A stretch of 64,000 bases of DNA from Glutinoglossum americanum. Its lineage: Eukaryota; Ascomycota; Geoglossomycetes; Geoglossales; Geoglossaceae. The translations under genes and the position numbers were made by a program. This document shows, one piece after another, positions 61,059-64,000 of the stretch; the stretch's first letter is position 1, and each line of letters opens with the position of its first letter. Location of the stretch: contig JAGHQL010000085.1 in the NCBI GenBank assembly GCA_020080175.1, positions 1 through 64,000 on the forward strand, written 5' to 3'. The notes beneath the pieces were generated by a model, which was not told where the DNA came from, made no database searches, and was given only the letters and a program-made list of their open reading frames with translations.

Positions 61059-63931
61059 ATGGGCACTCCCATGACGTCTTTCACGGGAACCCCTTCTCGC
61101 GCTGCTTCGAGCCCCCCGTCTTCACCCCCCTCTGAAGTCCACAGTAGCCAACTACTGCATGGGACCGAAAATGGAGGTTTCACGACCCTGTCTGAGTCTA
61201 TGCTGAAGGAGGACGTCCGGATGAAAGCAGCTAGGAAAAAGGAGGATAATGAATATAGAAAGAAATATGAGAAAGAGCGAGAACAAGATATCAAGAGCGG
61301 TGGGGCAGATATGAAGTTTGAAAAGTTACAGTACCTCATCGGCCAAAGCAAGGTGCGCCATTGCCCCAAAGTCTCCCAACAGCAGTTTTCGCCTAAGTGA
61401 AAATGGTTTGGTTATTGACGGTTATGCATTTCACTAGATATATGCGAATATCATGATGGCTAAGATGGAGGCACAGCAAGCCACAATGAGGAGCAAGGAG
61501 CAGGAGGAGGAAGAGGAGAAGAAAAGAGAGAGCCAGCGGGAAGAAAAGGCGAACAAAGCGGCCGCTGTATCACAGAGAAAGAACACACGTGCAAGCACTG
61601 CTGCTGAAGCTGGATCCGGCAAGAATCCGCCCCGTCAAAAAGGCCCCGCACCAAAGAAAGCCACAAGATCCGCAGGGAAGAAAAAAGATGGTCTCAACAT
61701 CGCCGATTACTTCAAGAAAGACGACCTAAAGGCTAAAGCTGGTAAAGAATCGGTCGTTGAGGCGTTGGAAGAAGCTGCTTTAGAGCAAGAGCATAATCCA
61801 AAAGCACTCGGTGTGCAAGTGTTGCGATCCGCTCGTCAGCCGGCTTTGCTTACAGGAGGGGTGATGCGGGGTTACCAACTTGAGGGGTTAGACTGGCTCT
61901 GTTCGTTATACGAAAACGGGCTGAATGGGATTCTGGCTGACGAGATGGGCCTCGGGAAGACAATTCAAACAATAGCATTCTTAGCCTTCCTGAGAGGAAA
62001 GGGAACCATGGGCCCGTTCCTAATTGCAGCCCCCCTGAGTACCTTGAGTAATTGGGTGGATGAGTTCGAGCGATTTGCTCCTACAATACCAGTAGTGCTT
62101 TATCACGGAACGCCCCCTCAAAGAGCAGAGATTCGGCACACACGACTTAGGAAGGAGAGCAGCCCAGATTTCCCAGTTGTCTGCACGACATATGAAATCT
62201 GTATGAATGACCGGAAATACTTAGCTGATTATAACTGGAAATTCGTTATTATCGTAGGTAGTCCTGTCGTCCAACCCGACATGACGGTAGACGGTTAACG
62301 CGGCGCAACACAGGATGAGGGACACCGGATTAAGAATCTCAATTGCCGCCTCGTCAAAGAGCTTAAATCCTATAAGTCGGCGAACCGTCTCCTTATTACA
62401 GGAACCCCGCTACAAAACAACCTTGCAGAACTCTGGTCCTTGCTCAATTTTCTTATGCCCGAGATTTTTGATGCTCTAGAGTCCTTTGAGAGCTGGTTCG
62501 ACTTCTCGGCACTACAGGAGAAGGACGGACACAAGCAAATTCTAAACGGAGAGCGCAAATCCAACCTCATCTCGTCGCTCCATGCGATCCTCAAGCCTTT
62601 CTTACTTCGACGGACTAAGGCGGAAGTTGAAACGTCGTTGCCTCAAAAAAGAGAATATATTCTATATGCTCCGTTATCTACTACGCAGAAGGAACTTTAT
62701 AGGGAGATCCTGGAGGGTAACAGCAGGAACTACCTTGAACAGAAAGTGATAGATAGAATTACCTCCAGCGGAGCCTCGACACCGTTGAGTACCAAGAAGA
62801 GGAAGGCGGCTAGTGGAATTTCAACCCCAAATAAAAGTAATAGGTCTAGTCGAACGTCAACACCTGCTGGAAGCATCAGGGGGCGGAAAACGACAAAACG
62901 GCGAAACTACAAGGAGCTTGGCGATGACGAGTTCTTTCAGCAGTTGGGTGAGAGTGATAGCGAAGTTGTGAGTGAAGAAGATCAAGAAGAGCTTGAACGG
63001 GCAAGGACAGTTGCACTCGCAAGCACGTCTACCCTCCGCCGAACTCGGGCCCTATATCTCAGATGCGTGCTAACTGACAATAGAGAAGGAAATCGGGAAT
63101 AAGAAGCTCCAAAACCCGGTCATGCAGCTCCGTCTAGCCTGCAACTCTCCTCATAACTTCTACTGGCCTTGGGAGAATGATGAGACCCCAGACTCGAGAA
63201 TAATTTCCGAATCCGGGAAAATGCTCCTGCTCGACCGTCTCGTCCCAGCACTTTTCGCAAGGGGTCATAAGATCCTCATCTTTTCCCAGTTTAAAACGCA
63301 ATTGGACATTCTGGAGGACTGGGCTATACTCATTCGGGGATGGAAAGTTTGCCGGATTGACGGTCAGGTCAAGCAGGAAGATCGCCGAGAGCAAATTAAG
63401 GCATTCAACACTGATTCTGACTACAAGATGTTCCTGTTGAGTACGCGCGCCGGGGGCCAAGGCATCAACCTCGCTGCAGCAGATACAGTCGTCCTCTTCG
63501 ACAGCGACTGGAACCCCCAGCAGGATCTGCAGGCCCAGGACAGAGCCCATCGCATCGGGCAAACCAGACCAGTGATCGTGTACCGGTTAGCAACCAAAGG
63601 CACAGTCGAGCAGACGCTCCTTGAAAAAGCAGATGGCAAACGAAGGCTAGAGAAACTAGTTATCCAGAAGGGTAAATTCAAGTCGCTTGCTTCGTCAAAC
63701 AAGGACGACATCGAAGAACTTCAGCGGATTCTAATGGAAGACGACTTCGAAAAATATGATGCTCGCGGGGGTGCGGAGATCTTAAGTGATGCAGATCTAG
63801 ATGTGTTAATGGATAGGAGTGATGAGGCGTATGAGAGGGCGGAGAAGGGTCTTGATGGTGGTAAAGACTTCAAGGTTGTGGAGACGAAGAGGGAAGGGGA
63901 AGGGATTTTGGCGGCTATGAGTAGCAAATAG
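61059..63931 (+). CDS. SNF2-family chromatin remodeller, LSH/DDM1/Irc5 (MUS-30) type
   Basis: An 888-aa ATP-dependent DNA translocase like HELLS/LSH, plant DDM1, yeast Irc5 and Neurospora MUS-30, which act in nucleosome remodelling, DNA repair and, in some groups, DNA methylation. Exons: 61059-61352, 61438-62253, 62314-63022 and 63084-63931. A charged N-terminal coiled coil (KEQEEEEEKKRESQREEK) precedes the ATPase core. Marks: GYQLEGLDWLCSLYENGLNG; Walker A DEMGLGKT with Lys272; APLSTLSNWVDEFERF; DEGH box at residues 371-374, immediately after intron 2; LLITGTPLQNNLAELWSLL; RGWKVCRIDGQVKQEDR; and motifs V/VI STRAGGQGINLAAADTVV with QDRAHRIGQ. A Ser/Thr/Lys-rich insert lies between the lobes, as in LSH. 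Intron 3 needs a GC donor at 63023 to give LAKKEIGNKKLQNPVMQ. Confidence 0.93.
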
Positions 63932-64000
63932 TCGATTGTTAATTATTAGGAGTTGTGGCTAATATACTACCCCGATGCCAGCGGATCTTTGGATCATGGC

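Overview
This window is nuclear DNA of a filamentous ascomycete (Pezizomycotina; the order is not resolved). The protein set is typical of moulds: a group III G-alpha, Hog1-type MAPK, cullin-1, LSH-type remodeller, Csf1, Srf1, Avl9, and a DUF300 protein. The genes carry many tiny introns: I reconstructed 88, nearly all 47-86 nt, with a CTAAC/CTGAC-like branch site and a 3' AG. All exon coordinates are hand-built from the sequence, from splice signals, unbroken frame and remembered family alignments. No search was run.

Layout. 1-1537: 5' part of a GC-rich TPP-dependent enzyme gene (minus). 2471-3992: unknown Ser/Pro/Gln-rich protein (minus). 5815-7774: Ost-alpha/TMEM184-like membrane protein (minus). 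8247-18167: giant lipid-transfer protein Csf1 (plus). 19676-23084: multi-KH RNA-binding protein (minus). 24185-26839: unknown disordered protein (minus). It shares a 214-bp divergent promoter with an Sdt1-like nucleotidase at 27054-28080 (plus). 28792-31849: eEF2 (plus). 32785-35496: Rmn1/RBM26-like RNA-binding protein (plus). 36437-36580: tRNA-Leu (plus). 38020-41518: glycogen phosphorylase with 16 exons (minus). 42752-44097: G-alpha (minus). 46330-47847: Hog1 MAPK (plus). 48366-51226: Avl9 (plus). 52934-55685: cullin-1 (minus). 56913-58209: Srf1 (minus). 58752-59843: mitochondrial K+/H+-exchange-related protein (plus). 61059-63931: LSH/Irc5-like SNF2 ATPase (plus).

Most genes are conserved housekeeping or signalling genes and do not form a biosynthetic cluster. 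The G-alpha and the stress MAPK lie head to head. Glycogen phosphorylase, a common target of cAMP and stress signalling, sits beside them. No transposon, virus-like element, CRISPR array or toxin gene was recognised.

The most unusual object is the tRNA-Leu gene. Besides a normal 15-nt intron next to the anticodon, it has a 47-nt insert inside the anticodon stem. That insert has all the marks of a spliceosomal intron (AG|GT entry, CTAAC branch site, CAG exit). Other points of note are three well-supported GC-AG introns and a possible fourth, a start codon split by an intron, and several 13-18-nt microexons.
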